From contig DLMV01000069.1 of assembly GCA_002478225.1 (NCBI GenBank), positions 27,428-42,318 of the forward strand: a stretch of 14,891 bases of DNA. Direction: 5' to 3'. The notes under the pieces were generated by a model. The model saw nothing but the letters and a program-made list of their open reading frames with translations, did no database searches and had not been told where the DNA came from. Position 1 is the first letter of the stretch. Each line of letters starts with the position of its first letter. Origin of the DNA: Deltaproteobacteria bacterium UBA7527. Lineage in GTDB: Bacteria > Desulfobacterota > Syntrophorhabdia > Syntrophorhabdales > Syntrophorhabdaceae. Position numbers and translations under genes: made by a program. Positions 6,008-13,170 of this stretch are shown piece after piece.

Positions 6008-8353
6008 ATGACGGAAGTTGAAACGATTGACATACCCCACCTGATCCCGCTGCTTCCCGTACGGGACATGGTCATGTATCCGTCCGTTATCCTCCCGCTC
6101 TTTGTCGGGCGGGATATGTCTATTAATGCCGTAGAGAAATCGCTGTCAAAGGACAGGCTGATCCTCGTCGCCGCGCAGAAGGACCTGACGGATGAAGACC
6201 CGCTTCCTGACAGGATATACTCGGTAGGCGTCGTATCCCAGATCATGAGAATGCTGAGGCTGCCGGACGGGAGGGTAAAGGTGCTTATCCAGGGGCTGAA
6301 AAAAGCGCGGATCCAGGAATATGCACAGGAAACGCCCACGTTCCTTGTAAAGATAGAAACGATCAACGAACCGTTGATAACTGAGATCACCCTCGAGATC
6401 GAGGCCCTCATGCGCTATGTCAAGGAAGAGATGGAGAAGGTGGTCTCCATGGGAAGGATGGTCCCGCCCGACATACTGATGGTCCTCGATACGATCGATG
6501 AACCGGGCAAGCTCGCGGATGTGGCCGCTGCCAACCTCGGGCTGGCAGTGGACAAGGCGCAGGAGGTCCTGGAGATCGTTGACCCCGTAGAGCGGCTAAA
6601 AAAGCTCTCGGAGATCCTTGGGAAAGAGATAGAGCTCCTCAATATGCAGGCGAAGATCCTCTCTCAGGCGAAGGAAGAGATGACGAAATCCCAGAGGGAA
6701 TATTTTCTCAGGGAGCAGATGAAGGCCATACGGACCGAGCTGGGCGAAGGCGATGAAAGGACGGAAGAGGTTGAGGACCTGAAAAAGCGGATCAAGAAGG
6801 CAAAGATGCCGAAGGATGTGGAGAAAGAGGCGAAAAAGCAGCTCGAACGGCTCGATATGATGCACCCCGACGCCATCGAATCTACCATGGTCAGGACATA
6901 CCTTGAGTGGCTCGTGGAGCTGCCATGGAGTAAAACAACAATAGACAGCATCGACATCAAACGGGCGAAAAAGATCCTTGATGAAGATCATTATGACCTT
7001 GACAAGGTAAAAGAGAGGATCCTTGAATTCTTAAGCGTTATGAAGCTCAAGAAGGGAGAGATGAAGGGCCCTATCCTCTGCTTTGTCGGTCCGCCTGGCG
7101 TCGGCAAGACCTCGTTGGGGAAATCAATAGCGCGCGCCCTGGGAAGAAAATTCTCACGGATATCCCTCGGCGGCATGAAGGATGAGGCCGAGATCAGGGG
7201 GCACAGGAGAACCTATGTGGGTTCAATGCCGGGCAGGATCATCCAGAGCATAAAGCAGGCAGGGACGAGCAACCCGGTCTTCATGATGGACGAGATAGAC
7301 AAGATAGGCAACGATTTCCGGGGCGATCCGGCGAGCGCGCTGCTCGAGGTCCTCGATCCGGAGCAGAACAATTCATTCAGCGACCATTACCTGAATGTTC
7401 CTTTTGATCTCTCACGGGTCATGTTCATTACAACGGCAAACCGTGTGGACACGATCCCCGCAGCATTAAAGGACAGGATGGAGACCATCTACATATCGGG
7501 CTACACTGACCGGGAGAAGCTCAGGATAGCAAAACAGTACCTTATCCCAAAACAGTTGAAAGAGAACGGCCTCAACGGAAAGGCGCTGGGATTTGCAGAC
7601 CGCGCCCTCCTGAAGATAATACAGGAATATACGAGGGAAGCGGGCTTAAGGAACCTCGAAAGGGAGATCGCCGCCATAGCGAGAAAGATCGCGCGGAAGA
7701 TCGCAGGAGGGGATAAGGAAAAAGCGACTATCACGGTGAGGAACCTCCAGTCATATCTCGGGCCTTCCAAGTACCTGCCGGAGACCATGCACGACGAAGA
7801 CGTTACAGGGGTGGCAAGCGGCCTTGCGTGGACAGAATTCGGCGGTGACGTGCTCTATGTTGAGGCCTCGTGCAGGAAGGGCAAAAAGGAACTTACCCTC
7901 ACCGGCAGCATGGGAGACGTGATGAAGGAATCCGTCCAGGCAGCGCTCACCTACATAAAATCAAAGGCAGATACGCTGGGCATCCCGAAAGATACGTTCG
8001 ACGATCTTGAGATGCACGTCCACGTCCCGCAGGGCGCCATCCCGAAGGACGGCCCGTCGGCAGGGATCACGATGGGCGTGGCCATGATAAGCGCCATTAC
8101 AAAAAGGCCGGTTGACCGCACAATCGCCATGACAGGGGAGATAACCCTCACAGGCCGGGTGCTTCCCATCGGCGGCCTCAAGGAAAAGACCCTTGCGGCC
8201 TTGCGAAACAACATGAAGGAGATCATTATCCCCGAAGAGAATAGGCACGAGCTCACAGAGATCCCCGGGTATGTGAAGAAGAAGATGAAATTCCATCTGG
8301 TAAAGAACATGGACGAGGTCATGGCGCTGATATTCGGCAAGAATCCCGATTGA
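6008..8353 (+). CDS. lon: Lon ATP-dependent serine protease
   Basis: Lon unfolds and degrades damaged and short-lived regulatory proteins in the cytoplasm. The 781-residue length is normal for bacterial LonA. The N-terminal substrate-binding domain (about 1-210) begins with IPLLPVRDMVMYP, a charged coiled-coil region follows (about 210-300), then the AAA+ module with Walker A GPPGVGKT (361-368) and Walker B FMMDEID (D428, E429). The C-terminal S16 peptidase domain has KDGPSAG with nucleophile S684, and GGLKEKTLAA, where K727 is the dyad lysine by spacing with the E. coli enzyme. GGAGG at 5992-5996 is the ribosome-binding site, about 11 nt from the ATG. It is the second gene after the M18 aminopeptidase. 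Lon can degrade tmRNA-tagged proteins in some bacteria, which fits the neighbourhood, but that link is inference. Confidence 0.98.
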   Translation: MTEVETIDIPHLIPLLPVRDMVMYPSVILPLFVGRDMSINAVEKSLSKDRLILVAAQKDLTDEDPLPDRIYSVGVVSQIMRMLRLPDGRVKVLIQGLKKARIQEYAQETPTFLVKIETINEPLITEITLEIEALMRYVKEEMEKVVSMGRMVPPDILMVLDTIDEPGKLADVAAANLGLAVDKAQEVLEIVDPVERLKKLSEILGKEIELLNMQAKILSQAKEEMTKSQREYFLREQMKAIRTELGEGDERTEEVEDLKKRIKKAKMPKDVEKEAKKQLERLDMMHPDAIESTMVRTYLEWLVELPWSKTTIDSIDIKRAKKILDEDHYDLDKVKERILEFLSVMKLKKGEMKGPILCFVGPPGVGKTSLGKSIARALGRKFSRISLGGMKDEAEIRGHRRTYVGSMPGRIIQSIKQAGTSNPVFMMDEIDKIGNDFRGDPASALLEVLDPEQNNSFSDHYLNVPFDLSRVMFITTANRVDTIPAALKDRMETIYISGYTDREKLRIAKQYLIPKQLKENGLNGKALGFADRALLKIIQEYTREAGLRNLEREIAAIARKIARKIAGGDKEKATITVRNLQSYLGPSKYLPETMHDEDVTGVASGLAWTEFGGDVLYVEASCRKGKKELTLTGSMGDVMKESVQAALTYIKSKADTLGIPKDTFDDLEMHVHVPQGAIPKDGPSAGITMGVAMISAITKRPVDRTIAMTGEITLTGRVLPIGGLKEKTLAALRNNMKEIIIPEENRHELTEIPGYVKKKMKFHLVKNMDEVMALIFGKNPD

Positions 8354-8364
8354 GGCAACAAAGC

Positions 8365-8430
8365 GTAAAATGTAAAATGTGAAATGTGAAATGTTTAAAA
8401 CCTTTTACTTTTCACCTTTCACCTTTCACA
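8365..8430. repeat. Paired heptamer arrays between lon and amrS
   Basis: Positions 8365-8399 are five consecutive heptamers: GTAAAAT, GTAAAAT, GTGAAAT, GTGAAAT, GTTTAAA. Positions 8401-8428 read CCTTTTA, CTTTTCA, CCTTTCA, CCTTTCA, which is approximately the reverse complement. The spacer can therefore form an imperfect hairpin and may act as a weak terminator for lon, although there is no G+C-rich stem. A poor promoter match (TTTACT, 17 bp, CACAAT) lies inside the second half. Confidence 0.85.
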
Positions 8431-8451
8431 ATACCAGCTGGTAGCTTGACC

Positions 8452-9465
8452 ATGAAAGAGGCTTTGTTCTACGAGAAACGCGAAGAAAAGGCTGTCCTGT
8501 GCAGGCTCTGCAGGCATCACTGCGTCATCGGTGACGGTAAACGAGGGATCTGCGGCGTACGGGAGAACAAGGAGGGCACATTATACTCCCTTGTTTACGG
8601 GATTCCCTGTTCGTACCATGTCGACCCCATCGAAAAAAAGCCCCTTTTCCATTTTTATCCCGGCTCGCGGGCATTCTCTATCGCCACAGTAGGATGCAAT
8701 TTCCAGTGCCTGCATTGCCAGAACCACGACATATCGCAGATGCCGAGGGAGACGCAGCGGATCTACGGAGAGAAGATGGAACCCTCCGAGGTTGTGAGAC
8801 TGGCGGAACGTTCGGCGTGCCGGAGCATCTCCTACACCTACACCGAGCCTACCATATTCTATGAGTATGCTTTGGATATAGCAAATCTCGCGAAAGAAAA
8901 AGGGATCGCGAACAATTTTGTTACCAACGGCTACATAGAGGATGAACCGCTCAAGACGATCAGACCGTATCTCGATGCGGCGAATATCGACCTGAAAGGT
9001 TTTGATCCATCCTTTTACAGGAAGATCTGCAAGGCAGAATTGTCGGCGGTGCTTGATACGATACGTTCATATAAAAGGCTGGGCGTATGGATCGAGCTCA
9101 CAACCCTCGTTATACCCGGCCACAACGACAGTGAAGAAGAATTCCGCTCCATCGCGAGGTTCATCAGGGACGAGCTCGGCCCGGAGACGCCGTGGCATGT
9201 GAGCGCCTTTTATCCCACCTACAAGCTCCAGGAGCCCTCAAGGACAAAGCCGAAGACCCTTGCGCGGGCCCGCGAGATCGGCCTCGGCGAAGGGTTGCGG
9301 TATGTCTATGAAGGCAACATCCCCGGTTCTGACGGCGAGCATACCTATTGTTATCAATGCAAGAAGGCGGTCATAAATCGCTTTGGGTTTTCTATTTCAG
9401 ACTATCACATCAAAGACGGGGCCTGTCTTTACTGCGGTGCCGCCATCGATGGCATAGGACTGTAA
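8452..9465 (+). CDS. amrS: AmmeMemoRadiSam system radical SAM protein AmrS
   Basis: This 337-residue protein belongs to the radical SAM enzymes resembling pyruvate formate-lyase activases and named AmrS after the AMMECR1-Memo-RadicalSAM gene trio. The 4Fe-4S cluster motif is C82xxxC86xxC89 in VGCNFQCLHCQN. A Cys-rich start (C17, C20, C24, C34, in CRLCRHHC...GICGVREN) and the following SYHVDPIEKKPLFHFYPG are typical. Two C-terminal CxxC pairs (C300/C303 and C325/C328) could bind a metal. The biochemical reaction of the family is not known to me. AMMECR1 and Memo partners are not in the window. I chose the ATG at 8452, where homology starts; an in-frame ATG at 8386 lies inside the heptamer array and would add 22 unlikely residues. 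The ribosome-binding site is weak. Confidence 0.9.
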   Translation: MKEALFYEKREEKAVLCRLCRHHCVIGDGKRGICGVRENKEGTLYSLVYGIPCSYHVDPIEKKPLFHFYPGSRAFSIATVGCNFQCLHCQNHDISQMPRETQRIYGEKMEPSEVVRLAERSACRSISYTYTEPTIFYEYALDIANLAKEKGIANNFVTNGYIEDEPLKTIRPYLDAANIDLKGFDPSFYRKICKAELSAVLDTIRSYKRLGVWIELTTLVIPGHNDSEEEFRSIARFIRDELGPETPWHVSAFYPTYKLQEPSRTKPKTLARAREIGLGEGLRYVYEGNIPGSDGEHTYCYQCKKAVINRFGFSISDYHIKDGACLYCGAAIDGIGL

Positions 9466-9530
9466 TGAATAAACTATCTTAATTTCTGCCCGCCCCACCT
9501 TCCTGTTTTCACTCGGTTTTATGTGATGTT

Positions 9531-9563
9531 TCGATATACGGACTGCGATATGCGATATTCGGT
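9531..9563. repeat. Degenerate 7-bp repeats (CGATATA words) upstream of hppA
   Basis: Words CGATATA, CGGACTG, CGATATG, CGATATT, CGG follow at 7-bp spacing. The array ends about 45 bp before the hppA -35 element. The rest of the spacer (9466-9530 and 9564-9608) shows nothing I recognise. Confidence 0.65.
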
Positions 9564-9608
9564 TCCACGCTTATGCAGTGTAGTATTGTGAATTTTTTCA
9601 TAAGTTCA

Positions 9609-9638
9609 TTGACAATGGCGGAAAAAAAGTTTTAGAAT
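9609..9638 (+). promoter_or_regulatory. Sigma-70-type promoter of hppA
   Basis: A perfect -35 TTGACA (9609-9614) and a -10 TAGAAT (9633-9638, 5 of 6) are separated by 18 bp. The expected start is near 9645, giving a leader of about 65 nt. This is the best promoter match in the window. Confidence 0.7.
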
Positions 9639-9697
9639 AAGACCGTCTGTACTATAGAAAGTGGAACAAAAAAACATTAACGTATCAAAATTTTTAC

Positions 9698-9705
9698 AAG
9701 GAGGT
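9698..9705 (+). promoter_or_regulatory. Strong Shine-Dalgarno site of hppA
   Basis: AAGGAGGT stands 5 nt before the ATG at 9711. It is the most complete ribosome-binding site in the window and fixes the start codon, and together with the promoter suggests high expression. Confidence 0.9.
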
Positions 9706-9710
9706 TATAG

Positions 9711-12143
9711 ATGAGTTGTATAACTAAACGCAGCCTGTTGGCTTCCATTATTATGTTCCTGTTTGTGGCGCCGCTGGCCTTTGCCGGTGAGGCAGATATA
9801 GTGCTGCCTGACCTTACACAGATCTCTTTCCCGGTCTTCGGCGGCATGAGCGGTCTATCGATCATGTATTTCGGGCTTTTCATCTGTATCATTGGCCTTA
9901 TCTTTGCTATGTTTCAGTACAAACAGACAAAGAACCTGCCTGCGCATAAGTCCATGCTCGACGTGTCAGAGATCATCTGGGAGACCTGTAAATCCTACCT
10001 GACCCAGCAGGGAAAGTTCCTTATCATCCTCTGGATACTGATCGCCATCTGTATGGTCTACTATTTCATGGGGTTGTCCCACGCGCCCTTTGGAAATATG
10101 TTCATCATACTTGTATGTTCTGTCCTCGGCATTCTCGGCTCATACGGTGTGGCATGGTTCGGCATGAGGATCAACACCATGGCCAACTCCAGGGCCGCCT
10201 TCGCGTCGCTGACAGGAAAACCGGTTGACGTCGTCAATATTCCCCTCACATCAGGTATGAGCGTCGGGCTCCTTCTTGTGAGCGTAGAGCTCTTCTTTAT
10301 GATCTGCATCCTCATATTCCTTCCGAAAGAACTCGTCGGTCCCAGCTTTATCGGGTTCGCCATCGGCGAATCCCTCGGCGCAAGCGCCCTGAGGATCGCA
10401 GGCGGCATCTTTACGAAGATCGCCGACATCGGTTCCGACCTCATGAAGATCGTCTTCAAGCTTCCCGAGGACGACCCGAAGAACCCTGGCGTTATCGCTG
10501 ACTGTACCGGCGACAACGCCGGCGACAGCGTCGGTCCCACGGCAGACGGTTTCGAGACCTACGGCGTCACGGGTGTTGCCCTTATTGCCTTTCTTGCCCT
10601 TGCCCTGGCAACAAATCCTGTCATGTCGGGAACACTTATCATCTGGATATTTGCAATGCGTATCCTTATGATCCTTACCTCTTTGGTCTCCTATTTCGTC
10701 AATTGCGGTATTACGTCATCTGTTTACGGATCAAAGAAAAAATTCAACTTCGAACAGCCCCTCACAAACCTTGTATGGATCACATCAGCCATATCGATCA
10801 TCGTGACCTTCTGGGCAAGCTATATGCTCCTCGGTAGCCTGGATGCCCAGTACCCCGGTCTCTGGTGGGCGTTGGCCGTTATCATCTCCTGCGGCACCAT
10901 CGCCGGAGCACTGATCCCTGAATTTACCAAGATCTTCACAAGCACAAAGTCCCGCCACGTGCAGGAAGTCGTCGGCGCTGCACGACATGGCGGCGCGTCG
11001 CTGGATATCCTTTCCGGATTTGTGGCCGGTAACTTCTCTGCCTTCTGGGAAGGTCTTGTGATCCTTTTTCTTATGTTCATTGCCTCTGTTGTTTCGCAGC
11101 ACGCGTCCATCGTAGCCGTTATGCCTAAAGGGTTCGTCTTTGCAGCCCCTGTCTTTGCCTTAGGCCTTGTAGCCTTTGGTTTCCTCGGCATGGGCCCTGT
11201 AACGATCGCAGTAGACTCATACGGTCCTGTCTCGGACAACGCGCAGTCTGTCTATGAGCTTTCCAGGGTCGAGTCTATCCCAAATATTGCTGCAGAGATC
11301 AAGGGACAGTTTGGCTTTGACCCCGATTTTGATAATGGTAAAGACCTGCTTGAAGAAGCAGACGGTGCAGGAAACACCTTCAAGGCAACGGCAAAACCCG
11401 TGCTCATCGGTACGGCGGTCGTCGGCGCAACGACGATGGTATTCGGCATCATCATTCTCCTGGAAAACATGTATGGAAACGTAATCGCACAGCTAAGTCT
11501 TGTGAATCCCAAGATAATCCTGGGCCTTCTCATGGGCGGAGCCGTAATATACTGGTTCAGCGGCGCAGCTACACAGGCAGTCGCTACCGGCGCATACAGG
11601 GCAGTCGTCTTCATCAAGAAGAACATCAACCTTGATAAGGAAGAGGCCTCTATCGAGGACAGCAAGGAAGTCGTGAAGATCTGTACCCGGTATGCCCAGA
11701 AGGGTATGATCAATATCTTCATCGCCATCTTCTTCTTCGCCCTGGCGTTTTCCTTCTTCAACCCCTACTTCTTCATCAGCTACCTCGTTGCAATAGCATT
11801 CTTCGGGCTTTTCCAGGCGATCTTCATGGCGAATGCCGGCGGCGCATGGGACAATGCGAAGAAGATCGTCGAGGTTGACCTGAAAGAAAAGGGTACCGAG
11901 CTTCACGCAGCAACGGTCATCGGCGACACGGTCGGCGACCCCTTCAAGGATACATCATCGGTCTCCATGAACCCCGTCATCAAGTTCACCACTCTCTTCG
12001 GACTTCTCGCAACGGAGATCGCCGTGACCATGCAGTCGCAGGCATTAAAGACCACGCTCGGCGTTATCTTCATGATAATTGCCCTCGTATTCGTATACCG
12101 TTCCTTCTACGGAATGAGAGTCGGTGAAGAGAAGCTTGAGTAG
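9711..12143 (+). CDS. hppA: Membrane-bound proton-translocating pyrophosphatase, divergent type
   Basis: This 810-residue integral membrane enzyme couples pyrophosphate hydrolysis to ion pumping. Active-site motifs are present: EDDPKNP (253-259), IADCTGDNAGDSVGPTADGFETYGVTG with D264, D268 and D272, GPVSDNAQSVYEL, GGAWDNAKK, and GDTVGDPFKDTSS (738-749). The wording differs from canonical enzymes (DCTGDNAGDSVGPTADGFE for DNVGDNVGDCAGMAADLFE; TSSVS for TSGPS). K558 in GNTFKA sits where K+-independent enzymes have Lys (GNTTKA) and K+-dependent ones have Ala. These traits resemble the divergent Na+-regulated H+-PPase group known from Chlorobium limicola and Cellulomonas fimi. H+ rather than Na+ pumping is therefore likely but not proven. 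The N-terminus (about 1-25, ending AFA) looks like a cleavable signal peptide. Own promoter, strong ribosome-binding site and terminator mark a single-gene unit. Confidence 0.95.
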   Translation: MSCITKRSLLASIIMFLFVAPLAFAGEADIVLPDLTQISFPVFGGMSGLSIMYFGLFICIIGLIFAMFQYKQTKNLPAHKSMLDVSEIIWETCKSYLTQQGKFLIILWILIAICMVYYFMGLSHAPFGNMFIILVCSVLGILGSYGVAWFGMRINTMANSRAAFASLTGKPVDVVNIPLTSGMSVGLLLVSVELFFMICILIFLPKELVGPSFIGFAIGESLGASALRIAGGIFTKIADIGSDLMKIVFKLPEDDPKNPGVIADCTGDNAGDSVGPTADGFETYGVTGVALIAFLALALATNPVMSGTLIIWIFAMRILMILTSLVSYFVNCGITSSVYGSKKKFNFEQPLTNLVWITSAISIIVTFWASYMLLGSLDAQYPGLWWALAVIISCGTIAGALIPEFTKIFTSTKSRHVQEVVGAARHGGASLDILSGFVAGNFSAFWEGLVILFLMFIASVVSQHASIVAVMPKGFVFAAPVFALGLVAFGFLGMGPVTIAVDSYGPVSDNAQSVYELSRVESIPNIAAEIKGQFGFDPDFDNGKDLLEEADGAGNTFKATAKPVLIGTAVVGATTMVFGIIILLENMYGNVIAQLSLVNPKIILGLLMGGAVIYWFSGAATQAVATGAYRAVVFIKKNINLDKEEASIEDSKEVVKICTRYAQKGMINIFIAIFFFALAFSFFNPYFFISYLVAIAFFGLFQAIFMANAGGAWDNAKKIVEVDLKEKGTELHAATVIGDTVGDPFKDTSSVSMNPVIKFTTLFGLLATEIAVTMQSQALKTTLGVIFMIIALVFVYRSFYGMRVGEEKLE

Positions 12144-12160
12144 TAAGTAAAAAGGCATAC

Positions 12161-12193
12161 AAAAAAGGCGCCTCCAACGAGGCGCCTTTTTTT
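12161..12193 (+). terminator. Rho-independent terminator of hppA
   Basis: An 8-bp perfect G+C-rich stem (GGCGCCTC 12167-12174 with GAGGCGCC 12179-12186) has a CAAC loop and is followed by seven T (12187-12193). Six A precede the stem, so it could also work on the opposite strand. It starts 17 bp after the hppA stop codon. Confidence 0.95.
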
Positions 12194-12242
12194 ATCTATA
12201 ATTTCAAATAGTATTTTACTAATATTTTTTACCTTAGGATGT

Positions 12243-12440
12243 GCATCTGTATCGGGACATCCCCTGCAAACACGCTGAATAAAGGCGGTGAAAAGTGAAA
12301 AGTGAAAGGTAAGAGACAAAAGAAACAATCCTTGAAGAGTAAAGCGTTAGCAGTTTTAAACATTTTACCTTTTACCTTTCACATTTTACAGGGTTCATTG
12401 CTTCACGACGGTTTGCTCTAGGATATCCCGACACAGATGC
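12243..12440. repeat. About 200-bp nested imperfect palindrome with heptamer arms
   Basis: The outer arms 12243-12262 and 12421-12440 are reverse complements at 18 of 20 positions. GCAAAC at 12266-12271 pairs with GTTTGC at 12411-12416. Further in, heptamers GTGAAAA, GTGAAAA, GTGAAAG, GTAAGAG (12288-12315) face TTTTACC, TTTTACC, TTTCACA words (12363-12387); the 11 bp GTGAAAGGTAA at 12302-12312 have an exact complement at 12372-12382. No ORF or target-site duplication is recognised. It resembles a small non-coding mobile or hairpin element. The following stretch 12441-12540 shows nothing I recognise. Confidence 0.75.
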
Positions 12441-12540
12441 TTGGCAGGCCTTTCTTGAGGGAGCACAAGGCGATGCGAAGGAAAAGGTGGAACCGGGAAT
12501 TCGTTTGTGAGTTATATTCTTGAAGGCACTTCGGTACTGG

Positions 12541-12759
12541 CTATGATTTGAGGACGTCTGTAAGCGTGGAATCGCGGCTTAAGGGGCTTTTCAGCCACTG
12601 GACGCTGCCGGGCTTGCACTTCTTGTGGCGCCATGTATTGTTGCCGATGTAAACGCCGTCATCGTCTTTGATCTTTTTACCGCACACGTAGCAGTAATCT
12701 TTTCTCAGCTCTTCAAAAAGCGGTTCCTGGAAATACCTCATTTGCCTTGTGCCGGCCAC
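12541..12759 (-). CDS. Small Cys/His zinc-finger-like protein, function unknown
   Basis: A small protein of up to 72 residues, not recognised as a named family. Its core, YCYVCGKKIKDDDGVYIGN followed by TWRHKKCKPGS, has a CxxC pair and an HxxC pair about 20 residues later, a spacing that suggests a single zinc site. Acidic and basic residues alternate around it, and it has no signal peptide or membrane segment. Three starts are possible: TTG at 12777, GTG at 12759 with GAGGGG just upstream, or ATG at 12741 with AAGG. I chose GTG because of its ribosome-binding site and because the predicted -10 overlaps the TTG. It is the only gene here on the minus strand. It could be a nucleic-acid-binding or adaptor protein, which is a guess; that it is a real gene is likely from the motif, not certain. 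Confidence 0.6.
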   Translation of the reverse strand: MAGTRQMRYFQEPLFEELRKDYCYVCGKKIKDDDGVYIGNNTWRHKKCKPGSVQWLKSPLSRDSTLTDVLKS

Positions 12760-12776
12760 TTTCCCCTCTGCAAACA

Positions 12777-12805
12777 AGGATAAACAAACATGTACTGGTT
12801 TGCAA
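12777..12805 (-). promoter_or_regulatory. Candidate promoter of the small Cys/His gene
   Basis: On the minus strand TTGCAA (12805-12800) and TATCCT (12782-12777) are separated by 17 bp, each 4 of 6 to consensus. A start near 12770 gives a leader of about 11 nt containing GAGGGG before the GTG at 12759. Confidence 0.35.
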
Positions 12806-12818
12806 GTGATATTTCATA

Positions 12819-12867
12819 GTGAAAGGTGAAAAATGGAAGGTGATGGGTGATAGGTAATAGGTGATAG
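12819..12867. repeat. Seven consecutive degenerate heptamers (GTGATAG type)
   Basis: Seven 7-bp units in strict phase: GTGAAAG, GTGAAAA, ATGGAAG, GTGATGG, GTGATAG, GTAATAG, GTGATAG. The word changes gradually along the array while the period is kept. It lies upstream of the small minus-strand gene and before the TCATTGCGAGC palindrome. Confidence 0.85.
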
Positions 12868-12879
12868 GCCGTGCACTTT

Positions 12880-12993
12880 GTCATTGCGAGCGGAGCGTGG
12901 CGCAGTGTCATTGCGAGCCCGCAGGGAGCGGCAATCTCATCAACGGTTCATACCCCTATGAGATCGCCACGTTGCTTCGCTCCTCGCGATGAC
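12880..12993. repeat. TCATTGCGAGC palindromic intergenic element with an extra partial copy
   Basis: The left arm 12907-12940 begins GTCATTGCGAGC and ends GCAATCTCAT. The right arm 12958-12993 is its approximate reverse complement (ATGAGATCGCC...CTCGCGATGAC), with a loop of 17 bp. A partial direct copy, sharing the first 11 nt, precedes it at 12880-12905. Intergenic palindromes with a very similar sequence occur, to my memory, in many unrelated bacterial genomes; no function is known to me. Confidence 0.85.
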
Positions 12994-13038
12994 GATACAA
13001 TAAAACTCGCTCCTTGTCCCTCGTTGCTTGTTTTATAC

Positions 13039-13125
13039 AACCAGTAACCAGTATCAAGCATCCGGTATCAGGTATTTGGTTTTGTTATATACGATATAAT
13101 ATCTGCCATGAGCTATCGGCTATGA
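13039..13125. repeat. Heptamer arrays upstream of polX
   Basis: Positions 13039-13080 are six heptamers (AACCAGT, AACCAGT, ATCAAGC, ATCCGGT, ATCAGGT, ATTTGGT). After a short phase shift, 13084-13125 give six more (GTTATAT, ACGATAT, AATATCT, GCCATGA, GCTATCG, GCTATGA). The same three word types, CCAGTATC, CGATATA and CATGAGC, are found upstream of smpB. The array ends about 10 bp before the polX -35. Confidence 0.85.
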
Positions 13126-13134
13126 GCCAGGTCA

Positions 13135-13164
13135 TTGACTTTGTTTTTCCCTGTATAGGATAAT
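13135..13164 (+). promoter_or_regulatory. Promoter of polX, predicted start on the ATG
   Basis: TTGACT (13135-13140, 5 of 6) and GATAAT (13159-13164, 5 of 6) are separated by 18 bp. Seven nt downstream of the -10 is 13171, the A of the polX ATG. An AGGA at 13157-13160 could instead be a distant ribosome-binding site, but it overlaps the -10. Confidence 0.5.
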
Positions 13165-13170
13165 GAAAAA

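Noticed and set aside
8386..8451. Upstream start for AmrS
   Set aside because: The extra 22 codons lie in the heptamer array (CTTTCA words) and are not part of the family.
12107..12328. Minus-strand open frame over the hppA terminator
   Set aside because: It translates the hppA end, the terminator and the palindrome, with no protein-like features.
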